A DNA stretch of 64,000 nucleotides from Cognatilysobacter tabacisoli (GCF_003586305.1 NZ_QXJI01000001.1:806001-870000), one strand, 5' to 3'. Counted from the first letter of the stretch, positions 25,604 to 40,408 are shown. Notes: generated from the sequence alone by a model not told the origin. Made by a program: numbers and translations.

Positions 25604-27457
25604 ATGAATTCCCCGTTTTCTCCGCGCGACGCGTCGCGTCGCCGCTTCATGACCGGCCTGGCCGCCGGCGGTGTCGTCACCGGCCTGGGCCTGTGGCGCG
25701 CGCCGGCGTGGGCGCTGACCAGTCCCGGCCAGCCCACCGTGCTGCGCGGCGCCACGCACGAACTGACGATCGGCGAGCAGATCGCCAACTTCACCGGCCG
25801 CAACACGCGCGCCGTCACCGTCAACGGCTCGCTGCCGGCCCCGGTGCTGCGCTTCCGCGAGGGCGACACCGTCCACCTGCGCGTGCGCAACACCCTGCGC
25901 GAGGACACCTCGATCCACTGGCACGGCATCATCCTGCCGGCCAACATGGACGGCGTGCCCGGCCTGAGCTTCGCCGGCATCAAGCCCGGCGAGGCCTACG
26001 ACTACCGCTTCACGCTGAACCAGTCCGGCACCTACTGGTACCACAGCCATTCCGGCTTCCAGGAGCAGATCGGCCTGTACGGCGCGCTCGTCGTCGAAGC
26101 GCGCGAACCCGAGCCGTACGCCTACGACCGCGACTTCGTCGTGCTGCTCAGCGACTGGACCGACGAGGATCCGCACCGGATCTACTCGCGCCTGAAGAAG
26201 CACGCCGACTACTACAACTGGAGCAAGCGCACGGTCGGCGACTTCCTGCGCGACGCGCGCCGCGACGGGCTCGACGCCACGCTGGCCGACCGCAAGGCCT
26301 GGGGCGAAATGAGGATGAGCCCGACCGACCTGGCTGACGTCGGCGGCGGCGCCTACACCTACCTGCTCAACGGCAGCACGCCGTCGGGCAACTGGACGGG
26401 GCTGTTCCGTCCCGGCGAGAAGGTGCGCCTGCGCCTGATCAACGGCTCGGCGATGAGCTTTTTCGACGTGCGCATCCCCGGCCTGAAGCTCACGGTAGTC
26501 GCCGCGGACGGCATGAACGTGCACCCGGTCACCGTGGACGAGCTGCGCATCGGCGTGGCCGAGACCTATGACGTGATCGTCGAGCCCAGCGGGCAGGACG
26601 CCTACACGATCTTCGCCCAGTCGCAGGACCGCAGCGGCTACGCGCGCGGCACGCTGGCGGTGCGCGAAGGGCTGGAAGCGCCGGTGCCCTCCCCCGACCC
26701 GCGCGTGATCCTGACGATGGCCGACATGGGCCACGGCGGTCATGGCGGCGGCCACGACATGAAGGGCATGGAAGGCGGCTGCGGCGCCTCGATGAAAGGC
26801 ATGGAGGGCGGCTGCGGCGCGTCGATGGGTCACGGCGAAGCCAAGCCCGGCCCCGCCGCGCCGGCCACCGGCCATGCGGGCATGGACCACGCGCAGATGG
26901 ACCACTCGATGCACGGGGCCGGCATGGCCGGCATGCAGTCCCACCCGGCGAGCGAAGCCGGCAACCCGGGCATCGACATGCAGACGATGGCGCCCGAACC
27001 GCGCCTCGACGATCCCGGCATCGGCCTGCGCGGCAACGGCCGGCGCGTGCTGACCTACGCCGACCTGCGCAGCCTGTTCTCCGATCCGGACGGGCGCGAT
27101 CCCGGACGGGAGGTCGAGCTGCACCTGACCGGCCACATGGAGCGCTACCAGTGGTCGTTCAACGGCCAGAAGTTCTCCGACGCTCAGCCACTGCGTCTCA
27201 ACTACGGCGAGCGCATGCGCATCGTCCTGGTCAACGACACGATGATGGAGCACCCGATCCACCTGCACGGGCTGTGGAGCGACCTCGAGGACGCCGACGG
27301 CAACTTCCAGGTGCGCAAGCACACGGTCAACATGCCGCCCGGCACGCGGCGCAGCTACCGCGTGACCGCAGACGCGCTGGGACGGTGGGCCTACCACTGC
27401 CACCTGCTCTACCACATGGAAGCGGGCATGTTCCGCGAAGTGGTGGTGGACGCATGA
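25604..27457 (+). CDS. copA: CopA copper-resistance multicopper oxidase (Tat-exported)
   Basis: 617 residues. The Tat signal is DASRRRFMTGLAAGG (twin/triple arginine) with cleavage after AWA. All multicopper oxidase ligand motifs are present: HWHG near residue 105, HSH near 145, HPIHLHG near 545 and HCHLLYHMEAGM at the C-terminus. A Met/His-rich insert (residues 375-450, with two MKGMEGGCGAS repeats and MDHAQMDHSMHGAGM) is typical of CopA copper storage. It oxidises or sequesters Cu(I) in the periplasm. It is followed by copB with an ATGA overlap (27454-27457). Confidence 0.95.
   Translation: MNSPFSPRDASRRRFMTGLAAGGVVTGLGLWRAPAWALTSPGQPTVLRGATHELTIGEQIANFTGRNTRAVTVNGSLPAPVLRFREGDTVHLRVRNTLREDTSIHWHGIILPANMDGVPGLSFAGIKPGEAYDYRFTLNQSGTYWYHSHSGFQEQIGLYGALVVEAREPEPYAYDRDFVVLLSDWTDEDPHRIYSRLKKHADYYNWSKRTVGDFLRDARRDGLDATLADRKAWGEMRMSPTDLADVGGGAYTYLLNGSTPSGNWTGLFRPGEKVRLRLINGSAMSFFDVRIPGLKLTVVAADGMNVHPVTVDELRIGVAETYDVIVEPSGQDAYTIFAQSQDRSGYARGTLAVREGLEAPVPSPDPRVILTMADMGHGGHGGGHDMKGMEGGCGASMKGMEGGCGASMGHGEAKPGPAAPATGHAGMDHAQMDHSMHGAGMAGMQSHPASEAGNPGIDMQTMAPEPRLDDPGIGLRGNGRRVLTYADLRSLFSDPDGRDPGREVELHLTGHMERYQWSFNGQKFSDAQPLRLNYGERMRIVLVNDTMMEHPIHLHGLWSDLEDADGNFQVRKHTVNMPPGTRRSYRVTADALGRWAYHCHLLYHMEAGMFREVVVDA
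26759..26824 (+). repeat. Two tandem 33-nt repeats in copA
   Basis: Two 33-nt units (26759-26791 and 26792-26824), differing at a few bases, each encode MKGMEGGCGAS. They lie in the Met-rich insert of CopA and add one Cys and two Met residues per unit, probably as copper ligands. Confidence 0.8.
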
Positions 27458-28443
27458 GCGCGCGCACCCCGCTGTTCCTCGCCCTGCTGATCGCCGCCGC
27501 ACCGGTTGCGGCACAGCACCAGGGCCATGCGCAGCCCACGACGACGCCGCCGGCGGCGGCGACGGAGCAGCAGAGCGAGTCCGTCGACCATTCGAAGATG
27601 GATCACTCGACGATGGACCATTCGAAGGTGGATCACTCGACGATGGACCATTCGAAGGTGGATCACTCGACGATGGACCATTCGAAGATGGATCACGGCG
27701 CGAGCCAACCGTCGGCGCCGGGCCCATCGATCCCGCCAATCACGCCAGAGATGCGTGCAGCCGCGTTTCCCGATCTGGGCGGCATGCATCACATGGACGG
27801 GCACATGGACGACAACCCGTTCAACGTCTACGTCGGGCTCGACCAGATCGAGTGGCAGGACAGTGACGACGGCGCCGTCTTTGCGTGGGATGCCAAGGCG
27901 TGGCTGGGCCGCGACACCGGCAAGCTCTGGCTGCGTGCCGAAGGCGAGCGCAGCGACGGGCGGACGGAGCACGCCAACGCCCACGTCCTGTGGGGCAAAC
28001 CGCTCGCGCCGTGGTGGGACCTTGTCGCGGGCGTCCGCCACGACTTCGCACCCGGCGACGGCCAGACCTGGGCCGCGATCGGCGTGCAGGGTCTGGCGCC
28101 ATACAAGTTCGAGGTCGAGGCCACCGGCTACGTCGGCGAAGGCGGGCGCACCGCCGCGACGATCGAGGCCGAGTACGAACTGCTGCTGACCAACCGGTTG
28201 ATCCTGCAGCCGCAGGTTGAAGCAGAACTGTCCGGCAAGGACGACCCGGAGCGGCATGTCGGGTCTGGGCTGTCCGAGGTCACGGCCGGCGTCCGGCTGC
28301 GCTACGAGGTCCGCCGCGAGTTCGCGCCGTACGTCGGGGTCGAGTGGAGCCGAAAGTTCGGCGCGACCGCCGACTACGCGCGCGACGACGGTGAGGGTGT
28401 CGAGGACACGCGGCTCGTCGCCGGCGTCAGGATCTGGTTCTAG
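27454..28443 (+). CDS. copB: CopB outer-membrane copper-resistance protein
   Basis: 329 residues. A Sec signal (MSARTPLFLALLIAAAPVAA) leads into a linker with repeated DHSTMDHSKV units and HHMDGHMDD, all likely copper ligands. From about residue 125 comes the beta-barrel CopB domain (NPFNVYVGLDQIEWQDSDDG, then KLWLRAEGERSDGRTEHANA and the C-terminal VEDTRLVAGVRIWF with a terminal Phe, typical of outer-membrane proteins). It completes copLAB. A strong hairpin follows the stop. Confidence 0.93.
   Translation: MSARTPLFLALLIAAAPVAAQHQGHAQPTTTPPAAATEQQSESVDHSKMDHSTMDHSKVDHSTMDHSKVDHSTMDHSKMDHGASQPSAPGPSIPPITPEMRAAAFPDLGGMHHMDGHMDDNPFNVYVGLDQIEWQDSDDGAVFAWDAKAWLGRDTGKLWLRAEGERSDGRTEHANAHVLWGKPLAPWWDLVAGVRHDFAPGDGQTWAAIGVQGLAPYKFEVEATGYVGEGGRTAATIEAEYELLLTNRLILQPQVEAELSGKDDPERHVGSGLSEVTAGVRLRYEVRREFAPYVGVEWSRKFGATADYARDDGEGVEDTRLVAGVRIWF
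27601..27690 (+). repeat. Three tandem 30-nt repeats in copB
   Basis: Three 30-nt units at 27601-27630, 27631-27660 and 27661-27690 are almost identical (the last differs by one base). Each encodes DHSTMDHSKV/M. A partial unit precedes them (27583-27600). The near-identity at DNA level points to recent copy-number change by slippage. Confidence 0.9.
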
Positions 28444-28449
28444 CCGATG

Positions 28450-28481
28450 CCCGGCGCGGCGGGGGATCCCGTCGCGCCGGG
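28450..28481 (+). terminator. Hairpin after copB
   Basis: A 14-bp stem (28450-28463 against 28468-28481, one G-T pair) with a 4-nt GGAT loop starts 6 nt after the copB stop. There is only a weak T-rich tail, so it may be a terminator or an mRNA-stabilising hairpin. Confidence 0.6.
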
Positions 28482-28571
28482 CGTGGTCGTTCCCCCGCCC
28501 GCGGACTTGGGAAGATCGGCGATCGACGCCGCTGAAGCCACCTGCCCTTCATTCGCCGTCGCCAAACGCGC

Positions 28572-28604
28572 AAAAAAAAACAGGGCCCCGTTTCCGGAGC
28601 CCTG
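28572..28604 (-). terminator. Rho-independent terminator of the tRNA-Ala/tRNA-Glu unit
   Basis: On the minus strand CAGGGCTCC-GGAAAC-GGGGCCCTG (28581-28604) forms a 9-bp stem followed by nine T residues (28572-28580). It lies 12 nt after the CCA end of tRNA-Glu. Confidence 0.9.
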
Positions 28605-28615
28605 CTTCGCTTACT

Positions 28616-28691
28616 TGGCGTCCCCACGGGGATTCGAACCCCGGTCGCTACCGTGAAAGGGTAATGTCCTAGGCCTCTAGACGATGGGGAC
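28616..28691 (-). tRNA. tRNA-Glu (anticodon TTC)
   Basis: 76 nt including an encoded CCA (28616-28618). The acceptor stem GTCCCCA pairs with TGGGGAC, the anticodon loop contains CTTTCAC with TTC, and the T arm has GGTTCGAATCC. It reads glutamate codons GAA/GAG. It lies 68 bp after tRNA-Ala on the same strand and ends before a strong terminator. Confidence 0.95.
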
Positions 28692-28759
28692 TTGAACGTT
28701 CCAGTCGAACCTTGCGGCTGCAACCGGTCCAGCAATGTCGCTTCGAAACATCAGAAACG

Positions 28760-28835
28760 TGGTGGAGCCAGCCGGGATCGAACCGGCGACCTCCTGCATG
28801 CCATGCAGGCGCTCTCCCAGCTGAGCTATGGCCCC
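28760..28835 (-). tRNA. tRNA-Ala (anticodon GGC)
   Basis: 76 nt including CCA (28760-28762). The acceptor stem GGGGCCA pairs with TGGCTCC (one G-T pair), the D arm is TAGCTCAGCTGGGAGAGC, the anticodon loop ATGGCAT gives GGC, and the T arm has GGTTCGATCCC. It reads GCC/GCU alanine codons. It is the first gene of a two-tRNA unit. Confidence 0.95.
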
Positions 28836-28879
28836 ACGGGCTGGAAAGTCGACAAGCTTAAGGACCGTTTTCGGGATCG

Positions 28880-29374
28880 TCAAGCCGTCCTGCGAACTTC
28901 TTCAGTCGTGTCGTCGCAGCGCTTCAGCGTCGCGACGCCGTGGCCGCGCTCGGCCAGATACTGCAGCCACTTCCCAAGGAACGTGTTCATGCGCAGGCGG
29001 TGGCCGACGACTTCCGCGGGCGGCGGAAACATGCCGATCACGTCCTGCCAGCGCCGGCCGATGTAGCAGTGCGTCGCCTCGAGCTGGCGGGTGTCGTGGT
29101 ACAGGCGCAGATAGGCAGACGGGTCCGGCTCCCCGGTCACCGGGTCGCGCATCGCGTAGCTCAATCGAAGCTCGGTCGTGTAGCGGTGCTGCTCGATCAC
29201 GTCCAGGAACAGCGGCAGCCCATCGGCGATTTCCGACACGTACGCACCGGCCGCCAGATCGGCCGGCTCGAACAGCCGCGTCATGCGCGCATGGTTCTCG
29301 GTGTACAGCGCCATCAGCCAGCCGAAACGGGTCAGCCGGGGAATTCGGGCGGTGCGTTGGGCGAGCGAGGACAT
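28880..29374 (-). CDS. DUF1249 family protein (YqiB-like)
   Basis: 164 residues. The pattern RLTRFGWLMALYTENHARMT at the N-terminus and HDTRQLEATHCYIGRRWQDV in the middle are typical of DUF1249 (E. coli YqiB), a cytoplasmic family of unknown function. There is no signal or membrane helix. It stands alone on the minus strand upstream of the tRNA pair. Start ATG at 29374. Confidence 0.8.
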   Translation of the reverse strand: MSSLAQRTARIPRLTRFGWLMALYTENHARMTRLFEPADLAAGAYVSEIADGLPLFLDVIEQHRYTTELRLSYAMRDPVTGEPDPSAYLRLYHDTRQLEATHCYIGRRWQDVIGMFPPPAEVVGHRLRMNTFLGKWLQYLAERGHGVATLKRCDDTTEEVRRTA

Positions 29375-29470
29375 GCCCCGATCCTACACGCCGATCCTGT
29401 ACGGCGGCAGCGTTGACGGCGCGACGTCCCGGGCCTAACGTGAGCGTTCACCGCCGCGGCGCAATGCCGC

Positions 29471-30292
29471 TCAGTACATCTCGCGGTGGATGCCGAGCGT
29501 CGTCATCACCTTGCTCGAGATTTCCTCGATCGAGGTGTGCGTCGTGCTCAGCGTCGGGATCCGCTCGGCGCGGAACATGGCCTCGGCGGCGAGCACCTCC
29601 CGGCGGCAGGTTTCGAGCTTCGCGTAGCGCGAGTCCGGGCGCCGCTCCTGGCGGATCTGCTGCAGCCGGACCGGGTCGATCGTCAGCCCGAACAGCTTGC
29701 TGCGGTGCGCGCGCAGCCGCGGCGGCAGGCGGTCGTGCTCGAGGTCTTCCTCGGTCAGCGGGTAGTTCGCCGCGCGTACGCCGTGATGCAGGGCCAGGTA
29801 CACGCAGGTCGGCGTCTTGCCCGCGCGCGACACCGCGACCAGGATCAGGTCGGCCTCGTCGTAGTTGATGCTCTGGCCGTCGTCGTGGGTCAGCGCGAAG
29901 TTCATCGCGTTGATGCGGCGATGGTAGGTGTCGAAGTCCACCAGGCCGTGCGCTTGGCCCATGCGTCGCTGGCGGGCCTGCCCGAGCTCCCGCTCCAGCG
30001 GCTCGATGAACGGTGCGAACACGTCCAGCATCAGCGCGCCGCTTTCGGCCAGCGCATTGACCACGTCGGCATCGACGCAGGAATTGACCACGATCGGCCG
30101 CACCCCGTGCGCCTCGCCGGCGGCGCGGATCTTCTCGGCCACTTCGGTCGCGCGCTCCACCGTGTCCACGAACGCGAGCCGGTCGCTGACGAACCGCGTG
30201 TCGGCGAACTGGGTAAGCAGGCTGTGGCCGATCGTTTCGGCGGTGATGCCGGTGCCGTCGGAGACATAGAAAACCGGACGAACCTCGGACAT
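29471..30292 (-). CDS. ppsR: Phosphoenolpyruvate synthase regulatory protein (bifunctional kinase/pyrophosphorylase)
   Basis: 273 residues, the family length. [20 protein letters not shown] is the conserved N-terminus, and the P-loop [15 protein letters not shown] is near residue 155. Proteins of this family use ADP to phosphorylate, and Pi to dephosphorylate, a Thr next to the catalytic His of PEP synthase, switching it off and on. It is divergent from ppsA with a 145-bp shared promoter region, the usual arrangement. Start ATG at 30292. Confidence 0.93.
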   Translation of the reverse strand: MSEVRPVFYVSDGTGITAETIGHSLLTQFADTRFVSDRLAFVDTVERATEVAEKIRAAGEAHGVRPIVVNSCVDADVVNALAESGALMLDVFAPFIEPLERELGQARQRRMGQAHGLVDFDTYHRRINAMNFALTHDDGQSINYDEADLILVAVSRAGKTPTCVYLALHHGVRAANYPLTEEDLEHDRLPPRLRAHRSKLFGLTIDPVRLQQIRQERRPDSRYAKLETCRREVLAAEAMFRAERIPTLSTTHTSIEEISSKVMTTLGIHREMY

Positions 30293-30437
30293 CGATCGCT
30301 CCTGCGACACGCACTGCGCCCATACCAGAAAGCCCGCCGGATCAACCTTGTATGCATCCGACGCAGGGGCGATCATATCCGCTTGCGCGCGCCGCCCGCG
30401 CCCGCCAGACCGCCCTGCCCGCCCCCCGGAGCCCGCC

Positions 30438-32816
<2,379 letters not shown>

Positions 32817-32823
32817 GCCCGGC

Positions 32824-33783
32824 ATGAGTGCCGCCGCGGCCGCCGTCGCCACCGCGAAGCCTGCGATCGCCGCCACGTCGGCGGCCCCGCTGCTGGACGT
32901 GCGCGCGTTCGACTGGGCCGCGGCGCTGGCCAACTGGGGCCTGGCCCTGCTGATCCTGCTGGTCGGCATCTGGGTCGCCCGCTGGATCAGCCGTGCGATC
33001 GAGCGCGCGCTCGGACGTGCGGGCGTCGAAGGCACGCTGTCGGGCTTCCTGCGCAACGTCAGCTACGCGGCGATGGTGGTGATCGTCGTGATCGCCGCGC
33101 TGCAGAAGGGCGGCGTGCCGACGACCTCGGTCCTGGCCGTGCTCGGCGCGGCGGGTCTGGCCATCGGTCTGGCGCTGAAGGACTCGCTGTCGAACATCGC
33201 CTCGGGGGTGATGCTGATCGTGCTGCGCCCGTTCCGCGATGGCGACCACGTGCAGGCCGCCGGGCTCGAGGGCATCGTCGAGGAAATCCGTATCTTCCAG
33301 ACGCGCATGCGCACGTTCGACAACCGCCTGATCGTGCTGCCGAACAGCATGATCACGACCGCGCCGATCATCAACTTCACCGCCAAGCCGCAGCGCCGCA
33401 TCGAGATCCTCGTCGGCGTCGGTTACGACGACGACCTGCGCACCGCGCGCGAAGTGCTGCTGGCGATCGCCGCGGAAAACGCGCTCATCCTGAAAAAGCC
33501 CGAGCCGTTCGTGCAGGTGACGCGGCTGAGCGAGAGCAGCGTCGACCTGACCCTGTTCGCCTGGACCAAGACCAAGGATTTCGGCGAGGCCCGCAGCGAG
33601 CTGACCGAAGCGGTCCGCACGCGGATCCTCGACGCCGGCCTGTCGATCCCCTACCCGCAGCGCAACCTGCACGTGTACCACCACGATGCCGACGGCCGGC
33701 CGCTGCACGAGCTGCTGATGCGCTCGGTGGGCGACGACGGCGACGCGTCTGCGCCTCCTGCCCCGGTCGCGCCCCGGGCGTGA
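32824..33783 (+). CDS. Small-conductance mechanosensitive channel (MscS family)
   Basis: 319 residues. N-terminal helix LANWGLALLILLVGIWVARW, a second helix (SYAAMVVIVVIAALQKGGVP) and the pore helix with VLAVLGAAGLAIGLALKDSL precede the MscS beta domain (IASGVMLIVLRPFRDGDHVQ, TRMRTFDNRLIVLPNSMITT). It is an inner-membrane pressure valve that releases solutes on osmotic downshift. It follows ppsA closely and may be cotranscribed. The C-terminal tail is low-complexity (Ala/Pro). Confidence 0.9.
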   Translation: MSAAAAAVATAKPAIAATSAAPLLDVRAFDWAAALANWGLALLILLVGIWVARWISRAIERALGRAGVEGTLSGFLRNVSYAAMVVIVVIAALQKGGVPTTSVLAVLGAAGLAIGLALKDSLSNIASGVMLIVLRPFRDGDHVQAAGLEGIVEEIRIFQTRMRTFDNRLIVLPNSMITTAPIINFTAKPQRRIEILVGVGYDDDLRTAREVLLAIAAENALILKKPEPFVQVTRLSESSVDLTLFAWTKTKDFGEARSELTEAVRTRILDAGLSIPYPQRNLHVYHHDADGRPLHELLMRSVGDDGDASAPPAPVAPRA

Positions 33784-33813
33784 TCGCCTCCGACCGGTAG
33801 AGGGCCGCGCGGC

Positions 33814-34383
33814 TCAGTCCGCCGCGTTCCCGCCGAGCGCGCCCATGAACCTGCGGTAGTGGCGCAGCTCGTCGATCGAATCGTGCACGTCGCTCAACGC
33901 CGTGTGCTTGGATTCCTTCGCGACCCCCGCGAGCACCTCCGGCGACCAGCGGCGCGCCAGCTCCTTGACCGTGCTGACGTCGAGGTTGCGGTAGTGGAAG
34001 TACTGCTCCAGCGTCGGCATCTGCCGGTGCAGGAAGCGGCGGTCCTGGCAGATGGAGTTGCCGCACATCGGCGAAGCCTTCGGCGCCACCCACTGCTTGA
34101 GGAACTCGAGCGTACGCCGCTCGGCCTCGGCCATGCCGACACCATCGTCGATCACACGCTGCCACAGCCCGGACTTGCGGTGCTGGGTGCGGTTCCAGTC
34201 GTCCATCGCCTCGAGCCGCTCGAGCGGATGCGCGATCGCGAGTTCGGGACCTTCGGCGAGCACCTCCAGATTGGCATCGGTGACCACCGTGGCGATCTCG
34301 AGGATCGAGTCGTGGTCGGTGTCCAGTCCGGTCATCTCGAGGTCGATCCAGATCAACCGGTGGTCGGCGCCGTTCTTGGCCAT
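33814..34383 (-). CDS. orn: Oligoribonuclease
   Basis: 189 residues. DEDD-type 3'-5' exonuclease motifs: [13 protein letters not shown] (Exo I, D-E) near residue 10, the [14 protein letters not shown] segment (Exo II region), and [20 protein letters not shown] with the DEDDh His/Asp (Exo III). It degrades di- to penta-ribonucleotides, including pGpG from c-di-GMP turnover, in the cytoplasm. The ATG at 34383 matches the family N-terminus. It is divergent from the DUF2721 gene. Confidence 0.95.
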   Translation of the reverse strand: MAKNGADHRLIWIDLEMTGLDTDHDSILEIATVVTDANLEVLAEGPELAIAHPLERLEAMDDWNRTQHRKSGLWQRVIDDGVGMAEAERRTLEFLKQWVAPKASPMCGNSICQDRRFLHRQMPTLEQYFHYRNLDVSTVKELARRWSPEVLAGVAKESKHTALSDVHDSIDELRHYRRFMGALGGNAAD

Positions 34384-34464
34384 CGTGTGCTCGCGGGCGG
34401 ATGCGGGTGACGGCATGATAGCCGACGGGCCGCGCGCCCTTTCCCACTGCACAGTGAGCCTGCG

Positions 34465-34947
34465 ATGACCTCGCCCGATACCCTCGGCCACTACGCCATC
34501 CTGACTTCGATGCTGGCGCCGGCGTTCTTCCTGACCGCGACCGCATCGCTGCTGATGTCCGCGAACGCGCGGCTGGCGCGCGTCATCGATCGCGCCCGCG
34601 TGCTGCTGCGCGAACTCGGCGAGGCCGAGGACGACGACGAGCGCGAGCTGCTCGAACGCCGCATCGCAATGCAGAAGCGGCGCAGCCAGATCATCCTGCG
34701 CGGCAGCCAACTGCTCTACATCGCCATCAGCTTCTTCGTCGGGACCAGCCTGACCGTCGCCGGCGATGCGGTGCTCGGCTACCGCTTCGGCGTGCTGCCC
34801 ACCGCGCTCGCGGCGCTGGGCGTGCTGGCGATGTTCGCCGCCAGCCTGCTGCTGGCCCGCGAATCGTCGATGGCGGTGCTGGCGATCAACGAGGAGATGG
34901 ACCACGGCCACGTGCGCGCGCGCAAGCGTCGGCCGGCGTCCCGCTGA
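34465..34947 (+). CDS. DUF2721 membrane protein
   Basis: 160 residues. Three hydrophobic stretches ([40 protein letters not shown] and [20 protein letters not shown]) with an acidic cytoplasmic segment [20 protein letters not shown] between the first two match DUF2721. The function is unknown. It is an inner-membrane protein, divergent from orn and convergent with tadA. Confidence 0.8.
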   Translation: MTSPDTLGHYAILTSMLAPAFFLTATASLLMSANARLARVIDRARVLLRELGEAEDDDERELLERRIAMQKRRSQIILRGSQLLYIAISFFVGTSLTVAGDAVLGYRFGVLPTALAALGVLAMFAASLLLARESSMAVLAINEEMDHGHVRARKRRPASR

Positions 34948-34986
34948 GCCCGGGTTCGGGACGCCGGGACGTCCCGGCGCCTCCGG

Positions 34987-36042
<1,056 letters not shown>

Positions 36043-36046
<4 letters not shown>

Positions 36047-37053
36047 TTCGACTCGGCGTCCGTACGGAACACCACGAGGCGGTCCGTGCCGGACTCCGGC
36101 GCCCACACTTCGCCCTTGCGCCCGAGCATCTGGCGTACGTTCGCACCGGGCTGGTCGCTCGGGAACGACTCGAACCGCTCGGTGGCCGGATCGAAGCGCA
36201 GGACCGCGTTGGCGGCGAAATCGGTGATCCAGACCTTGTCGGTTTCGTCGACGTAGACCGAGTAGGTCTTCGGCTTGTCGCCGGGCGGCATCCACGCCTT
36301 CCACTCCCCGGTGGACGGCCGGTAGCGGCTGAGCTGGCCCGAGTTCCACTCGCTGACCCACAGGTCGCCCTTGCTGTCGGACCACACGCGGCGCGCGCCC
36401 TGCCCCGGCGTCGGCGGCTCGATCACCGTGGCCTTGCCGCTGTCGAGGTCGATCCGGGCCAGGTGGTTGCCGGCCAGCGAGACGTAGTAGACGTCGCCCG
36501 ACGGCGTGGTCGCGATCCCGTAAGGCCCGCGTCCGCGCGGCGCGTCCCAGACCTCGACCTGCCCCTTCCTCGGGTCCAGACGGCCGTAGACGCCGTTCTG
36601 GCCGGTGAACCAGAGCACGCCGCGACCGTCGAAGGTCGCCGTGTTGAGGTTGGTGTAGCCGCGCTCGGCGGGCACCGGGAAGCGCGTGACGGCCTCGGTC
36701 TTGGGGTCGACGCGGACGATCGCGTTGAGGCCGCTGTCGGTGATCCATGGCGCGCCGTCGGGGCCGACGATCACGCCGTGCGGCGCGGAGCCCTCGCCCA
36801 GCGGGATCTGCCGGACCTGGCCGGTGGCGGGATCGAGACGGCCAAGCGCGCCCTGCCGCTGCGCGGTGTACCAGACCGGGCCGCCGGGGGCCGGATCGGC
36901 GGCGACATCGTGGACGCGCGCGCCCTTCGGGAGTTCGTAGACCTGCTGGCGGACGCCGCTGGCGGCTGCCGGGGCAGCGAACGGGGACGCGATCAGCAGC
37001 GTGACGAGGGCCAGCGCGACCAGGCGCGGCGAGCACGGGGTCAACAGACGCAT
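36043..37053 (-). CDS. Exported streptogramin-lyase-like beta-propeller protein
   Basis: 336 residues with a signal peptide (LLTPCSPRLVALALVTLLIA, cleavage near AAA-SG). The mature part is built of Vgb-type repeats: GVIVGPDGAPWITDSGLNAI, GIATTPSGDVYYVSLAGN, RVWSDSKGDLWVSEWNSGQL and VYVDETDKVWITDFAANAVL, about 42 residues apart, giving a seven-bladed propeller. It resembles virginiamycin B lyase and SMP-30 proteins, but the overlap with a cytochrome c gene argues for a periplasmic oxidation role rather than antibiotic lysis. AAGGTG lies before the ATG at 37053. Confidence 0.8.
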
Positions 37054-37171
37054 GAAAGGCACCTTGGCGACCGGGGTGGAAGGCCGAGTCTGCCACCGCA
37101 GTCCCAGGCCGGCATCCGCGACGGCGCGACGCACCGTGCCGTCGTCAGGGCCGGTCAAAAAGACAGAAGGC

Positions 37172-38737
37172 CTACTCCCATTCGATCGTCGCCGGCGGCT
37201 TGCCGCTGATGTCGTACACCACGCGCGATACGCCGCGCAGCTCGTTGATGATCCGGTTCGACACCCGGCCGAGGAAGTCGTACGGCAGGTGCGCCCAGTG
37301 CGCGGTCATGAAGTCGATGGTCTCCACGGCGCGCAGCGCGATCACCCACTCGTAGGCGCGCGCGTCGCCGACCACGCCGACGGACCTGACCGGCAGGAAC
37401 ACCGCGAACGCCTGGCTGGTCCTGTCGTACAGGTCGGCCTTGCGCAGCTCGTCGATGAAGATCGCGTCGGCCTTCGCCAGCAGCTCGGCGTACTCGCGCT
37501 TGACCTCGCCGAGGATACGCACGCCCAGGCCCGGCCCCGGGAACGGGTGGCGGTAGACCATCTCGCGCGGCAGTCCGAGGGCGACACCGAGGCGCCGCAC
37601 CTCGTCCTTGAACAGCTCGCGCAGCGGCTCGACCAGCTTGAGCTTCATGTCCTCGGGCAGGCCACCGACGTTGTGGTGGCTCTTGATCACGTGCGCCTTG
37701 CCGGTCTTGCTGCCAGCCGACTCGATCACGTCCGGGTAGATCGTGCCCTGCGCCAGCCACTTGGCGTTGGCGAGCTTGTGCGACTCCTCGTCGAAGATCT
37801 CGACGAACAGGTTGCCGATGATCTTGCGCTTGGCTTCCGGGTCGCTGACGCCCTCGAGTGCCTTGAAGTAGCGGTCGGCCGCATCGACCCGCACGACCTT
37901 GACGCCCATGTGCTCGGCGAACATCGCCATCACCTGGTCGCCCTCGTTCCACCGCAGCAGGCCGGTGTCGACGAACACGCAGGTCAGCTGGGTGCCGATC
38001 GCCTTGTGCAGCAGCGCCGCGACGACCGACGAGTCGACGCCGCCGGAGAGGCCGAGGATCACGTCGTCGCTGCCGACCTGGGCGCGCACGCGCGCGATCT
38101 GGTCGTCGATGATGTTGTCGGCGGTCCACAGCGTCTGGCAGCCGCAGATGTCGACGACGAAGCGCCGCAGCAGCGCCTGGCCCTGCTTGGTGTGGGTGAC
38201 CTCGGGGTGGAACTGCACGCCGTACCAGCGCTTGTCCTCGTTCGCCATCGCCGCGACCGGGATGCGGTCGGTGACGGCGGTGATCGTCCAGCCCGGCGGC
38301 GCAGTCGCCACGTGGTCGCCGTGGCTCATCCACACGTCGATGCGCGGCTCGCCGCCGTAGTCGCTGAGCCCGCCGAGCAGGGCGTCGTGCGCCACCAGCT
38401 GGACCTCCGCGTGCCCGAACTCGCGCGCATCGGCCGCTTCGGTCGATCCGCCCAGCTGCGCGGCGAGCGTCTGCATGCCGTAGCAGATGCCGAGGATCGG
38501 CAGGCCGCTGTCGAACACCTGCTGGGGCGCCGTGGGCGCGCCGGCCTCGGTGGTCGACTCGGGGCCGCCCGACAGGATGATGCCCTTCGCCCCGTACTTC
38601 GCGATTTCGGCCGGGTCGTGGTCCCAGGCCCAGATCTCGCAGTAGACGCCGATCTCGCGGATGCGCCGTGCGATCAGCTGCGTGTACTGCGCGCCGAAGT
38701 CGAGGATCAGGATCTTGTCGGTGTGGATGTCGGTCAT
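37172..38737 (-). CDS. guaA: GMP synthase (glutamine-hydrolysing)
   Basis: 521 residues. The glutamine amidotransferase domain has [15 protein letters not shown] (catalytic Cys) and [12 protein letters not shown] (His-x-Glu). The ATP-pyrophosphatase domain has the P-loop [20 protein letters not shown]. The C-terminal dimerisation domain ends [17 protein letters not shown], as in all GuaA proteins. It converts XMP to GMP, the step after GuaB. The ATG at 38737 matches the family N-terminus. It lies 93 bp after guaB with a hairpin between them. Confidence 0.96.
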   Translation of the reverse strand: MTDIHTDKILILDFGAQYTQLIARRIREIGVYCEIWAWDHDPAEIAKYGAKGIILSGGPESTTEAGAPTAPQQVFDSGLPILGICYGMQTLAAQLGGSTEAADAREFGHAEVQLVAHDALLGGLSDYGGEPRIDVWMSHGDHVATAPPGWTITAVTDRIPVAAMANEDKRWYGVQFHPEVTHTKQGQALLRRFVVDICGCQTLWTADNIIDDQIARVRAQVGSDDVILGLSGGVDSSVVAALLHKAIGTQLTCVFVDTGLLRWNEGDQVMAMFAEHMGVKVVRVDAADRYFKALEGVSDPEAKRKIIGNLFVEIFDEESHKLANAKWLAQGTIYPDVIESAGSKTGKAHVIKSHHNVGGLPEDMKLKLVEPLRELFKDEVRRLGVALGLPREMVYRHPFPGPGLGVRILGEVKREYAELLAKADAIFIDELRKADLYDRTSQAFAVFLPVRSVGVVGDARAYEWVIALRAVETIDFMTAHWAHLPYDFLGRVSNRIINELRGVSRVVYDISGKPPATIEWE

Positions 38738-38786
38738 CGGGGCAGTCGCGTCCGGATCGAGAGCAGGTGGGTGAGGCAGTGCGGCC

Positions 38787-38824
38787 AAAACGAAGAAGGG
38801 AAACGCTGCCGTCTCCCTTCTTCG
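38787..38824 (-). terminator. Hairpin between guaB and guaA
   Basis: CGAAGAAGGGA (38791-38801) and TCCCTTCTTCG (38814-38824) form a perfect 11-bp stem with a 12-nt loop. On the minus strand it is followed by TTTT. It begins 7 nt after the guaB stop, so it probably ends part of the guaB transcripts before guaA, acting as an attenuator. Confidence 0.7.
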
Positions 38825-38830
38825 ATCGCG

Positions 38831-40315
<1,485 letters not shown>

Positions 40316-40408
40316 TCATTGTAACCCGTCGGCCGCCCCGGCCGCTCCGACCGGCGGGACGCCGCGTCCTGCCCGCGCGGATGTCCAGCCGATGTCGCCC
40401 GGGCCGAT

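Noticed and set aside
27601-27690. Possible CRISPR-like repeats
   Set aside because: The 30-nt units have no spacers and lie in frame in copB, encoding copper-ligand repeats.
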